Shown here piece after piece: positions 46,054 to 56,711 of a DNA stretch of 64,000 nt. The stretch is taken from NCBI GenBank assembly GCA_905331475.1, contig CAJNYU010000061.1, positions 1 through 64,000 of the forward strand. Reading direction: 5' to 3'. A model generated the notes under the pieces. That model ran no database searches. It was not told where the DNA came from and was given only the letters and a program-made list of their open reading frames with translations. The position numbers and the translations under genes were made by a program. The DNA is from Rotaria socialis. Its lineage: Eukaryota > Rotifera > Eurotatoria > Philodinida > Philodinidae. The number at the start of each line of letters is the position of its first letter. Positions within the stretch are counted from its first letter, which is position 1.

Positions 46054-46230
46054 CCCAAGCAGACAAGAGTTTCCGAAAACGCGTTTAAGCACAGAGAAAA
46101 ATACAACAAATCGGCTTAAAGTGGGCGTTTGGGGATCACAATCGAGGTTCCCGACGGTGAGCGAAAAACGCACAGCTTTGGTTCTTTTTGTGAGATTAAA
46201 CGCGTCTTCGGAAACTCTTGTCTGCTTGGG
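46054..46230. mobile_element. 177 bp MITE with 34 bp inverted ends
   Basis: The ends read CCCAAGCAGACAAGAG then TTTCCGAA(A/G)ACGCGTTTA on each strand, with one mismatch in 34 bases. The interior is CpG-containing and non-coding. A possible TG target duplication flanks it, which is too short to be sure. Such short clean ends suggest a relatively recent insertion. Confidence 0.75.
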
Positions 46231-47904
46231 TGCCCTTGAACCTTGAAGAATGTCGTAGTAATATGCTCGATTACAGCTGCAACAGCTACGTGTTATGTGT
46301 TTGCTATTCTAATTCCGTAGGAATTCCGCTGAAACTTCTATGTCAATATTTTGTTCTTTTAATGCTAACTGTGCCGATATTGATAGCACGCTTCAATGAT
46401 TATCCTTCCTTCTCTTTCTGTTCTCTTTCCATTGTTCTAATATATCTCTCTCCTATATATATACGTGTGTTATGTATGAAGTTGTTACACTCTAGATATG
46501 TGAAGAAGCGGATAAACGTCATTGCCGATAGTGGTGGTAAGCTACTCCACCTCTATCCAGTGTGTCTTAATGATATCAACACCCAACAGAGACTTGTTTA
46601 TCGTTACACTAACCTTGGAACTTTTATTACTAAACGCACAGAGCTTCATAGTTAGTTACTTACGAAACAAGCCACATTCCATTTCACCTTCGTTTCGTTC
46701 GATTCGAGTGACAACAGTGGCTGACGCTGTGACATCTACAGGATTGTTAGTTGGGAAGCAGAAATGAAAATGATACAGCGAAGGATCTTCTCTTGCGTTA
46801 TAAGAGAGTCCAGTAATGATGGGGGAAAACCAGTATTACACATTCTTCAATATGAGAGGAATGTTATCTTTGTTTCACCTCTATCTTGACCCATAATGAT
46901 TGCGAAATTCTATAGGGAAAAGCCAAATACTTGTAATGTGTTACTTGTTCTTAACTGAAATGCATACAATGGGGTATATGATTTCAATCTGAATTCTACC
47001 AAAAAAAATGACCCGTCGTTTCAAAAACAAATGAGGGGCTAGGGGATCTTCGAAACTATTCACTTCGATGAATTCAATTGAATTGTGAATTCAGAATTCA
47101 ACTGAATTCATCGAAGACCCCCTAGACCCCTAGATCCCCCGTCCAAAAAAAAACATACCTACATACATATATATGAGCTCAGAGTTCAGAAATCTGAAAT
47201 CAATTGAATACTTCTTGTTTTGGGGTTAAATAGTGTTCGGGTGACGGATGCAGCTTTGGTTTTTACATGCAAAGCGTGGAAGATGTAGAGATTATAGTGA
47301 AGCTTTGGTGAAGAAAGTTTGTTCATCGGTGTCTGGTTCGAATTGTTTACGGGTTTTCTTGGATCTCCTAAACCCCCACCTTCCTCGGAAGTACAGGTGT
47401 TTTTTTTCTTTTTTGAATTCAGTTTGAAATGGAATACCCCATAGACTCCTGAAATGAATGTGATGCAATCTTCTAGCTATTATTCATCCTAATTTCTCTG
47501 GACTTTGGTATCTTCCTCTCTTATTTACACTTTAGACGCGCACTATTAATTTACCCTTCACTAGTACATAGTTTAAAATCACTACGATCTTTTCTGTTCA
47601 TACACTTGGAAATGGTATTCTTCATATGCCATTTCCCCACGAAGCGTGTTATTATTTGTAGCATTTGAATTTGGACTTATATTTCACATCGTTTACACGA
47701 TCTTGGTGGAAAATGTCGAAAACATGATTGACAAAAAGAAAAAGAGAAGTTTATGGAAAAAAGAAAAATAGTGATTAGTATAGAAGATGGCAGTATAGAA
47801 AAATTCAAGTAATTTCGTTTGCATTGGTAATTCACTGACCAATGCATTTTATTTTCCAATGAATCAAGAAAAGTTCTTAATAGTAAATAAAATATATCCT
47901 AAAC
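46231..47904. other. intergenic with an A/T palindrome
   Basis: No gene recognised; frames at 46218-46767 lack family similarity. At 47063-47116 two 22-base arms (CTTCGATGAATTCAATTG... and complement, one mismatch) flank a 10-base loop. Outside them GGGGCTAGGGGATCTTCG (47035-47052) mirrors the complement of 47112-47130. Confidence 0.5.
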
Positions 47905-48234
47905 ATGGATTCACCTATAGTCTTTGAAGATACTTTATTAAAGAATGAGAAAGTTGAGATTTCAGTTGTTACCTCGAATAAAGGTAATCCATTAATTCAA
48001 TGCGAACATGTTCGTTTTGCACATATATCGATACAACTTGATGCTGAAGCATCTATACCAAAACAGTCAAAAAAAAGAGCTCTTCAAATGAAATTGAATA
48101 ATCTTCAAGAAAGATTTCTGAAGAAAGAAATGAATTGTAAACAATTTCTAACGGCTGTATCATTGTTAATTAGAAACAAAAAAAATAGTATCAACCTCAT
48201 TATATGTCACCATTATTTTATTTTTCACCAATAA
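47905..48234 (+). pseudogene. possible truncated FLYWCH-type protein
   Basis: A 109-residue frame opens with a Met and a segment EKVEISVVTSNKGNPLI that I associate with FLYWCH-type zinc-finger proteins common in bdelloids. The expected Trp/Cys/His zinc finger is absent. Instead CEHVRFAHISIQLDAEASI leads into a basic helical stretch (KKRALQMKLNNLQERFLKKE) and a hydrophobic C-terminus. It may be a deletion relic or a lineage-specific small protein. The family link is from memory and weak. Confidence 0.3.
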
Positions 48235-49087
48235 AACATAGCACATAATATGCTTCAAAAGAATACGATAATCATTTCTGTTTCTCTCTTGCTATTCTTT
48301 CGGCATTTTCCCTTTTTGACATTTTCTACTAATCCCGTTTACACTAAATAAAGGTCCTTCTGTATCACGAGATGGTATATAAGGAACGAGAAAAATACAG
48401 TGGAGCACGATTCTTGATAGTGTAATAAAGTATTCGTTAAGGGCCTCCCCCCTCAGAAAACCCGATTTTTCGAAAACAACCGAAATCGAGTTTTTATCAT
48501 AGAAAGCTTCCCCGCGATCTACTCTTTCAGAATATATATCATTTTTGGAAAAAAGGTTAAGTTTTGACAGACTTATTGAAGAAATACTCAATCATCTCTC
48601 TTACTTACACACACCTTTCTAAAAATTCCTAAATGTTGGTCTGAAAACATGGGTCTCAAGCAGAAAAATTGCTATAACTTTCGTTTGACTTTAGCTTCCC
48701 TTGATATATTTTTTAATTTTAAAGGTCTCAATTATAGCTAACTTTTCATCTGACGGATTTTCGATATTGGATTCCTGAACTGAGAAAAGTCCAATTTAGT
48801 GTGTTTTTTATACCTACTTTGGCAGTCATACCGAGTAAAATATTTATAAAAAATGAACAGAAGGGAATTTCAATACTCTGTGTGATGATAACTTGCATAT
48901 GGAGGCTAGCTTTAATTTAAAACCGACCCGACTTCAATAGCTCTCATAGTCATGGAGTTATAGCAATTTTCGTGTAAACTATAAAACAAGTCATATATCT
49001 AGTTTAGTAAGGTACATAAGGCTGAAACTTTTACCACAAGTGTTTCTCACTAGGCCCATTCACTCGTGAAAGCTTCAGCCCAAATCT
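48235..49087. other. intergenic, nothing firm
   Basis: AT-rich. AAAATTGCTATAACT occurs at about 48665 and in inverted orientation at about 48958, hinting at another decayed inverted repeat, but the match does not extend. Confidence 0.35.
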
Positions 49088-49400
49088 CTATTCCAAAGTG
49101 GCAAGTCGATTCTGAGGGAGGGGCTTAAGATCAAGTGGGTGTGGGTTGAGGGAGACTTTGGGGTGACTGTGAGTATCGGTGCGAGTGAGGGGGTGGACGG
49201 GAGGGGTAGCTTGCAGGGGTGCCGGAAGGACTTGAGGGTGTGTGTGTGGTTGTAGGGGTATATATGTATTCATATGTCGTATATATCCGAAAGTCAAACT
49301 AAAACTAAATCTATTTCTACACATAGTTTAACTTTTTCTTTTCTCCATTTATATTTGAACTCGCATTAGACAGCTACTCACCCACACCCACACCTCAAGA
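49088..49400. repeat. G/T-rich block facing a TGTGGG tract
   Basis: A 175-base block rich in GGGTGTG, GAGGG and GTGTGTGTGG (49088-49262) is followed after 115 bases by the opposite orientation, CCCACACCCACACC (about 49380-49394). The reverse complement of the latter holds two exact TGTGGG units. A TCAAGAAT string follows directly, as it does or nearly does at other islands. Confidence 0.55.
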
Positions 49401-49521
49401 ATGGGTATCCTCCGAATTTTATTAGAAAAGTCACACATCGATTCTTCGAAATTAATAAAGCATAGTCTCCTACGCGAAGATAATGAGATCACCTACCGAC
49501 GATTACATAGCACATAATTAA

Positions 49522-49761
49522 ATCAGTCGACAAGACGAGCAAAACAAATTAATGCACGACTTGCCAATCTAATTCAATATCCAGCAGCACTTCAAAAAAA
49601 GGGAAACAAAGACATCATATATTTCCACCGTATGCTTATCATTCTATCATGTCAAAAGAGTTTACAATACTATTCGAAAAGTGATGGAAGGAATATTACA
49701 CATCCACGTATCGAATTTCGAAAGCAATCCAAATCAACCCCAGAGGAACCACAATACTCGT
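49522..49761 (+). pseudogene. possible coding relic
   Basis: An open stretch of about 80 codons without an ATG reads like protein: RRAKQINARLANLIQYP, KKGNKDIIYFHRMLIILSC and ITHPRIEFRKQSKS before a stop. Codon use looks coding-like, but no family is recognised and the upstream frame is closed by a TAA. It may be an old gene fragment or a single exon. Confidence 0.3.
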
Positions 49762-50678
49762 AAGACAAAGTAGATCTCACAAATAAAAAATGCAAGACCA
49801 ATGAACTCTAAACAGAGCTTCTTTTGACATACAGAATAGATGTTATGTGTTTATTTTTTCTCATTAATGAACTTTGCATGAATATATTCTTCATCAAAAA
49901 TAAATTTGTCATTGTGAAATATATCGAGATGCATCGTATACAGCTTTAGGTTTGCTTTAAATTGAGTTTTGAACTCATCCTCACCTCTCACCTCAAGTTA
50001 TTCTAAAAGAGACTGAGAATGCATCTACAATTTTAGTCACTAAATAATTCCTTCGTTTTTTTTTGTTGGTTGGATGAGTGTTTTCTGTGGATATCAGTAA
50101 GATAACTGTTTTGATCAAATGATTGAAATTATATATATATGATTTCGAATAAACATAGTCGAGACTTTGAAATAATTTCTTCCTTCTGTTGGTCGAGATA
50201 AAAACTTTATCTTCATTAAAGCTAAATTGAATTTCATTAAATGCACTCGTACATTTTATAACTTCGTAAAAAAGATCAGATTTCTATGTGAAAATACTGG
50301 CGAGGATGTGAATCTGAGATGATCGTCACTGAGTATAGTTGAATATTTCTTAAAATAGTGAAACCGCACACGCACAGGCATTCATACTCATACCCACCCG
50401 CACCTAGACCGGCGAAGCGTTAATAGTACCTCAGTTATCAACACCATTTATGTAAGTTGGTAGGGAAACATTACAAAAATTTACCAAAAAAAATAAAAAT
50501 AAAAACAAATCCAATGTTTTCTTGATTAATACCTATTCGTAATTATGAGTATTAAGCGTCCCAAAAAAGCTAACGCACTGATCAATTAGGCAAATATGTT
50601 TGATAATATCATCAAAATCAATAGACATACACTTGATTTTCCAATTTCTAAAATATAAACATTTTTATTACATATTTC
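49762..50678. other. intergenic, nothing firm
   Basis: AT-rich; a CA-rich patch (CCGCACACGCACAGG and ACTCATACCCACCCGCACC) lies at 50365-50410. Confidence 0.4.
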
Positions 50679-51551
50679 TTAAGAAGAAATCGGATTTGAT
50701 AAACCGAAATAAAAAGAAAAAATAACATTACTTAAATTTGTCGCAACAGCAATTACAGGTTTCCATTCTGTAGTCGTCGTTGTAGTGGCAGTTGCGATGG
50801 TTGTTTCTATTATAATGGTGGAATTCGAAATCGTTGTTTGTATTATAATGGTGGTCGTTGAAGATCTTGTAGGCATGGTTGAAGTAGTCTTGGAGAACAC
50901 TGTAGGTTCTGTCGTTGTGGTAACTGATAATGATGATGTTGGCATTGTTCTTGTACCTGTGGATGAAACGATCGGTGTTGTCACATTTGCAGTTGTTGAT
51001 ACTGGTGGCATTGTTAGCGTGATGGTTGGGCAGTCTATTGATATTGTTGGTGTGGATCCGATTGGAATCGTTATGGTAGCAGTTGAGGAAATTAGGGGGA
51101 TTGTCACGGTAAAAGTGGACGGTGTTGTTGGTGTTGTCATAGTAAAAGTGGATGGTGTTACTGGTGTTGTAAAAGTAAAAGTGGATGGTGATATTGGTGT
51201 TGTCATAGTAAAAGTGGGCGGCATTGTGGGTGTGGTAAAAGTAATAAAAGGTCTAGTGGGTGTTGTTACAGTAAAAGTTGTAAATGTTGTCGGCAATGTA
51301 ACAGTAAAGGTTGAGAACGTTGTCGGTGTTGTCATGGTAAAAGTGATGGTCATTGTCGGTAATGTCATCGTAAATGTTGAGAACGTCTTCGGCGTTGTTA
51401 AGGTGAATGTAGATCCTGTTGGAACTGTTATTGTAGCTGTTGGTGAAAATTCCGAGATAGTAATGGTTCCCGTTGGTATTGTTGCCGTGAATGTTAAACA
51501 TTCTTTTGGAATTGTTGGGAAGATAGTTGAAGATTCTGTTGGCATTCCTGT
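50679..51551 (-). CDS. Thr/Pro-rich mucin-like repeat exon
   Basis: On the minus strand an acceptor (GTGTACAG) at 51552 opens a frame of about 290 residues dominated by Thr. Its core is about eleven 11-residue units of the type STFTMTTPTTP (about 51080-51420), flanked by more diverged Thr/Ser-rich sequence. Such repeats are typical of heavily O-glycosylated secreted or surface mucins. No signal peptide or membrane anchor lies in this piece, so other exons are needed. After TTTTTTEWKP a GTAATTGC donor is possible at about 50757; otherwise the frame ends ...SNPISS at 50679. The opposite strand is also open (Val/Gly-rich) because of the repeat symmetry, but the mucin reading is the more natural. 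The gene is incomplete as seen. Confidence 0.45.
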   Translation of the reverse strand, partial: TGMPTESSTIFPTIPKECLTFTATIPTGTITISEFSPTATITVPTGSTFTLTTPKTFSTFTMTLPTMTITFTMTTPTTFSTFTVTLPTTFTTFTVTTPTRPFITFTTPTMPPTFTMTTPISPSTFTFTTPVTPSTFTMTTPTTPSTFTVTIPLISSTATITIPIGSTPTISIDCPTITLTMPPVSTTANVTTPIVSSTGTRTMPTSSLSVTTTTEPTVFSKTTSTMPTRSSTTTIIIQTTISNSTIIIETTIATATTTTTTEWKPVIAVATNLSNVIFSFYFGLSNPISS

Positions 51552-51561
51552 ACACTCTTAA

Positions 51562-54500
51562 GAAAACAATGTTTATTTGAAAGGTTCTTAACAGAGCACA
51601 CTCTAAGATCTTTTTTTAGATTCCATAAAAATCAATCTTCTTACGGATCGGAACATCGGGTTACCGTTCTAGCTCGTCACTTTCATAGGTAAAGCTTGAT
51701 GAGGAGGGTGAAGGGATGTCTCAGGTAACAAAAAAGTGCACTACATTAATGACTGTTTCCTTTCGTTATGATTGCTTCTTGCGATATAAATTTGATCATT
51801 CCCTTTAAAAAAAACACATGAGTTGCTACGTCAAAAAACGAAATTAAAATATTTTTGATAATAAATATTATACTAATCTCGTCTTATTGTATCTAATTGT
51901 GAAACTTACGGTGTATACTAAATTAAATTCATATTAGAATCACTTCCTAAAGAGGCTTTTAACTATAACATACACATCAGAAAATATTTTTCAATATTTC
52001 ATCAGAAGAGTTCGGACAACATCGTGAATATGTGAGAAAGTGAAATATAGATAAATAACCTCTGTTTTTATTTATGATAACCAAGAGTATTGGAATAATT
52101 GTAAGTCGCATAGCCATTTCGATAAAGTTATTGGTAGCCACGCCGGATCTAAAAAAAAGAAGTAAAAATAAATTGTTTTTACACGTAAATACAAATTTAA
52201 TGTATTTCTTCCGTCCTCTCTTATCATAAACAAGTAGAGAAACGACGAATTTATTCGATTATGAGAATTCTTTTAAAATACATACTGAGCAAAACGCCAA
52301 CACAAAAATCATCGAAAACGAGAGGAAGCCGTATTTGAATCTTAATTTGAATTATAATTCGAATAACAGCATCTATATTCGTGAAGCCAACGCAGAAAAA
52401 AAATAATATTTGTCACAATGTAAATACTAACTCAATAAGAGAAACTCATGCATGAACGGTAAAAATTTAAAAAAATATGCATATAAGTTTGTATTATTAT
52501 GGGTGTGGGCGTGGGTGTCGGTTAGAGTTGAAAATATCCAGGCCCACACCCACACCCTTCAAGATGTTCCGGTTCAAGTAGATGATTACGTTCACCTTTC
52601 AAGTTAAAAAAATGATTAATATGAATCAGTATGAACCTTGGTTTTGTAACTCTTAGTTTTACAGATCCAATATATCTTCGAAGATATCTGTTTATTGAAT
52701 ATGTAAAAAAAGAGCATTCCGAATTAATTGTCAATAACCTCTGTTGGAATCAAGAAAAAATATAGAACTTGTATTAGTGGGCATTATATAGTCGATAGAA
52801 TTAATTGATGAAAATAATAATGAAAAATAGAAAACAAAATCAATATTGTTTTATATCGAAATCTTACAATTTTCGACGCTTTTAACACATACCATGATGA
52901 GAAAATCACAATCCACATCACGTGTCGCGCATCGAAACACTCGCATACCTTCAATTCTTATTAGTACATAGATACCCCATGTGATAAAAACCTTCAGTTT
53001 ACCGCTAATTATGGTCGGATATATTTACAACATGACACATCATAACTAAACTGATTGAACTATTTTGCAATATTTTTTCTATCATAGTTGATACTATTAT
53101 AGACTGCCGCCAAAACATTTCAGATTGTTAATCTAGACGAGAAAGGTGCATATTGTATAGAATAATTTCGAGTGATTAATTTGCAATGAATAGCAAAAAA
53201 TGCATCCTTTTATAATCAAATTAAAAAAATAGAATTCTATGAAAAGAAAGAATTGCCATATTTATTTTCATATTTTCGATGTTAAAATACCATTGATTCG
53301 CCCATGTAATGTTCTTATAATTAGCTCCCAAATATTATGAATACATTTTCTAATGGTTTCTTTCTTCACTGTAGAAATTTACTTGTTTCTTATTGTTAAA
53401 AAGCAGCAATTAATGTTTCATTATATATTTTCAATATAAATATCTTTATTTTTCTGTTATTTATGTTAAGGGCAATGTTTCGAAAATAACATGAATTCGC
53501 CAATCAAGAAATATATTTATATGCAGCAACATGAAAAAATTTAAGCGACAAAGTATTTCGATTAAAATCATGGCTAACATTTACTGTTGATATTAATCAT
53601 GATGAATGGATCTTATCATTTTTATGTTCATGGTTATTACTATTATGATTACCTGAATACACTGGAACAACAGCAATAAGAAAATAGTTATAGTAATGAA
53701 AAACTTGAAGATTCTCCAATAGATCAGCTTGCTATGCATGATAAATATAGTGTTGATTGTATTATTATTCAGATAAAATTTTATGAAAGTTTACTTAATT
53801 TACCCTGAAGAACATGGTGTTAACAATAGTTAATAAAGTTAGATCGTAGTTTGCAAGTTCTTTCTATTCTCATATAATTAAATAGCGAATCGAATGGATT
53901 TCAATTTTTCTTTAACATGAAATTCAGAAAAGGAAAAAGAAATATTTCTATTTAAAGTACATATCTTCCATTAATAATTTTCATGTTTCGATGCTTCTTT
54001 TATAGCTAAGGTGTATAAAAACTTTTTTTTTCATTTTGAATAGTTCAAATTTTGTTTTATTGTTGGATAGAAAATTATGATCTTCTAGAATTGTACTTGA
54101 GAGTGTCAAATAGAATTTTAGTCATTATAGACGAACGAGTGAAAAGCGATAGTAAACTACTTCTACATATTACCTTCCGTATAAGTAGATGTTTTTTATT
54201 TACAATTTTGAATATTAGTATCATTTAGATTACATCGAATGGCTTTAGTGTAAATATTTTCATCAATTTAATTACGTCTAAATGATACAGAGGATGAATT
54301 TGATGTATTAGGAATAAAGAGAATTTCGAAATCTACTTTCCGTCTAAGCGATAAAAAGCTGAAAACTGAGTTATTTGAGAAAAGACATATACGAATTTAG
54401 CATCCCAAAATATCTTAACCTAATTTTATTATACTGAGGATTAGTATTCGCCTATAAGCATTTTTCACGTGTTAATTTTATATTTCATCATCATATTGCT

Positions 54501-55334
54501 TTTTCCATACCTGAGGTCCTCATCACTAATCGAAAACAGATGGTTGTTCTTAGCTTTAGAAAAATTATTTAGTTTAATATGTTGATTAAAAATATCGTAT
54601 TTTGTTTGAAAAACTTTTCGGGCCATAAGCATCATCTGAATCACTTTCTGCAAGCTCTGTAGACCAGTTTTTGAGCGCACAGTCTATCAAAAGCTAAGCC
54701 TGATTCAGAAACATAGATTTAATCGATCCAGAATGTTTTTCTCTGTAAGAATTTACTTACATGAAGAAATAGATCATTCGAAGTTTTTCGAAACAATAAT
54801 CGCTAAATACCAATCCGATTGAGCTATATAGTTACACTAATAATGATTAGTTTGGCTTTAGGAGCTTTCACTTCATAGGTATGTACACCAGTCACATGCT
54901 TTTGACTAAATATGTAATTCAACTTTCTTTTTCTAGTAATACGATTTTCAACTTCAAACCCAATGTCTAGTAAGTCACTCGTCTCCTTTGAATAGTAGAT
55001 ACCAGATTTAAATTGAAAAAATGCCACGCTTGAAATCAGCACAAAAAAATGAGTTGGCCAATGTGTCTTTGAAATTGTTTCTAATGAAAACAGAATTCCG
55101 AACTTTTATAATTCCACCTTAGGGCAAAATGCAAGATATCTACATTTGTTTTTACTTTCGATTCCTGATATGAAAAGATGACCAAGGATGAATGTTGATT
55201 CTCAGGGTAATAAAATTAGGTTAACATTTTTTGTGACACTAAATCCATAATGTGACACATCTTCTTTGATTGAAAATTTAGTAATATTTGATATAAAACC
55301 AAGTTAATCAATCTGCTTCTCAATGTTTGAATTT
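51562..55334. other. 3.8 kb gene-poor, very AT-rich region
   Basis: Only short unrecognised frames (for example 52522-52734, 54465-54680, 54824-55042, minus). Apart from the head-to-head TGTGGG island at 52501-52557 no repeat or RNA gene was seen. Confidence 0.4.
52501..52557. repeat. head-to-head TGTGGG island
   Basis: GGGTGTGGGCGTGGGTGTCGG is followed after about 20 bases by CCCACACCCACACCC, whose complement holds two exact TGTGGG units. The two halves form an inverted pair. TTCAAGAT follows on the right side. Confidence 0.7.
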
Positions 55335-55349
55335 TTTTCGCATTTTTAG
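55335..55349 (+). other. 3' splice acceptor before the small secreted protein
   Basis: TTTCGCATTTTTAG ends at 55349, 13 nt before the ATG at 55363. A TATAAAA-like box lies at about 55292-55300, so an ordinary 5' UTR intron is possible but would be very short. Confidence 0.35.
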
Positions 55350-55362
55350 ATATAAATTTATA

Positions 55363-55785
55363 ATGACGATGATTTACTTTGCTATTTTTATTTTATTTCT
55401 TGCATCCAGAATTTCACCTTTGCCTGCACCAACTATTGCTTATTTAGTTGATTTGCCTGCGCCAGCTATTGTTTATTCAGCTGTTATCTATAATGCACGC
55501 AGGTCAACAATTCAATGTACTGTATTTCGGTCTCAACCATCAGGACCTATGCTAAGTTTTGGCCCATTTACTATTAAGAAAAATGAATATCAGTTAATAA
55601 AACAAGTAACCTATGATATGGGAACATGGACAGAAGCTGCAATAATAGAGAAAATTCAATGTGGAAATTTAGTAGTGAACGCTCCATTTGCTAATGTTGC
55701 ATCACCGGTTCAAAATTGGGAATTTCGTGTTGAAAAAAATAAAATTGTATCGGTCGGACCAAGTTCATATAATGCTGATAATTAA
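55363..55785 (+). CDS. hypothetical small secreted protein
   Basis: A 140-residue frame with a clear signal peptide (MTMIYFAIFILFLASRISPL), followed by two copies of a Pro-Ala element (LPAPTIAYLVD and LPAPAIVYSAV). The rest looks beta-rich (STIQCTVFRSQ, LSFGPFTIKKNEYQL, MGTWTEAAIIEKIQC, VQNWEFRVEKNKIVSV) with two Cys. I recognise no family; the look is of a single compact beta-sandwich domain. The start is the first ATG after a splice acceptor. An (AT)n tract follows at about 55822-55848. Confidence 0.6.
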   Translation: MTMIYFAIFILFLASRISPLPAPTIAYLVDLPAPAIVYSAVIYNARRSTIQCTVFRSQPSGPMLSFGPFTIKKNEYQLIKQVTYDMGTWTEAAIIEKIQCGNLVVNAPFANVASPVQNWEFRVEKNKIVSVGPSSYNADN

Positions 55786-56711
55786 TATTTTTCTCTAACT
55801 ATTCGATGACTTTGAACACCATATACATATATATATATATATATATCACATAGAAGAATGGTTATTTCCGTTCTATCAGAGAGTCGCGAGTAACAAAATC
55901 AAGCCATCGTTGCCTACTCAATTGTACTCAGATTTTTTCGAAAATTAATGATGATAAAACACCAGGAAATTCGGTGGGTTCTTGCTTTACTGACAATACT
56001 ATCTTTGTTTGGTTTTGAAATTAAGTAGGAATAATAATGATATGACTTTGTTACTTGATCTATATATTCTTTCTTCTCGTTGATATTTACATACATATTT
56101 ATGCGTGTGCCTATGCTTGCTTTTCATTATATTGACTACTCTCATGCTTTTTAGTTTTACTGTATCCTTTTCTGAAGAATAAAAGACAAGCTGATAGAAG
56201 ATACAGGACCCGATCATTTTTATGACAGCATTGCAAAAGACGAAGGATTTTATTGATGTTTTGTACTTGATCACTCACATAAAGATTTTACACAAACATT
56301 AATCCACTGTTTAGTTTTACTGATTCAAAACTAAAAATAGAATCTATCTATCACCAATCATATTCAAAAGATGAGGATTGATTTAATTTTATGGGATGTG
56401 AGCGTGTGTTTCATTTCTCTTTTGATCCACATTCACACTCACATCCGCACCAGACCCACACACATGCAAACACCCATATCCTCAAGAATCAGAGCCCGAT
56501 CGCTGTGTCATTTGTTTCTCTTCAAGCCAAGTTACAAATCCTTTAGCAAAAACGAAATCTGTGTCTTGGCATGCTTTACTCATACTCACCCCCTTTTTTA
56601 TGATTTTTGCCTCCGGTTTAGCGTCAAACCGTTCCTCATCAAAAATGACTATTTAGAAATAGATACATTTTGTCATCATTTGCTATGCGTTGGTTACTGT
56701 TTTATCAGAGT
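55786..56711. other. intergenic with AT microsatellite and CA-rich island
   Basis: A (TA)n run lies at about 55822-55848. At 56395-56475 GATGTGAGCGTGTGTTTC is followed by CACATTCACACTCACATCCG and CCACACACATG, then ATCCTCAAGAATC; this is another diverged GT/CA island with the recurrent TCAAGAAT edge. Frames here are not believed. Confidence 0.4.

Noticed and set aside
47325..47365. tRNA-like B box (GGTTCGAATT)
   Set aside because: No T-arm stem, acceptor stem or A box could be paired around it.
48660..48975. Another MITE suggested by AAAATTGCTATAACT in both orientations
   Set aside because: The match stops after about 15 bases and no element ends could be found.
50785..51561. 258-residue Val/Gly-rich protein on the plus strand
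   Set aside because: It is the complement of a 33-base Thr-codon repeat; the minus-strand mucin-like reading has an acceptor and a natural composition.
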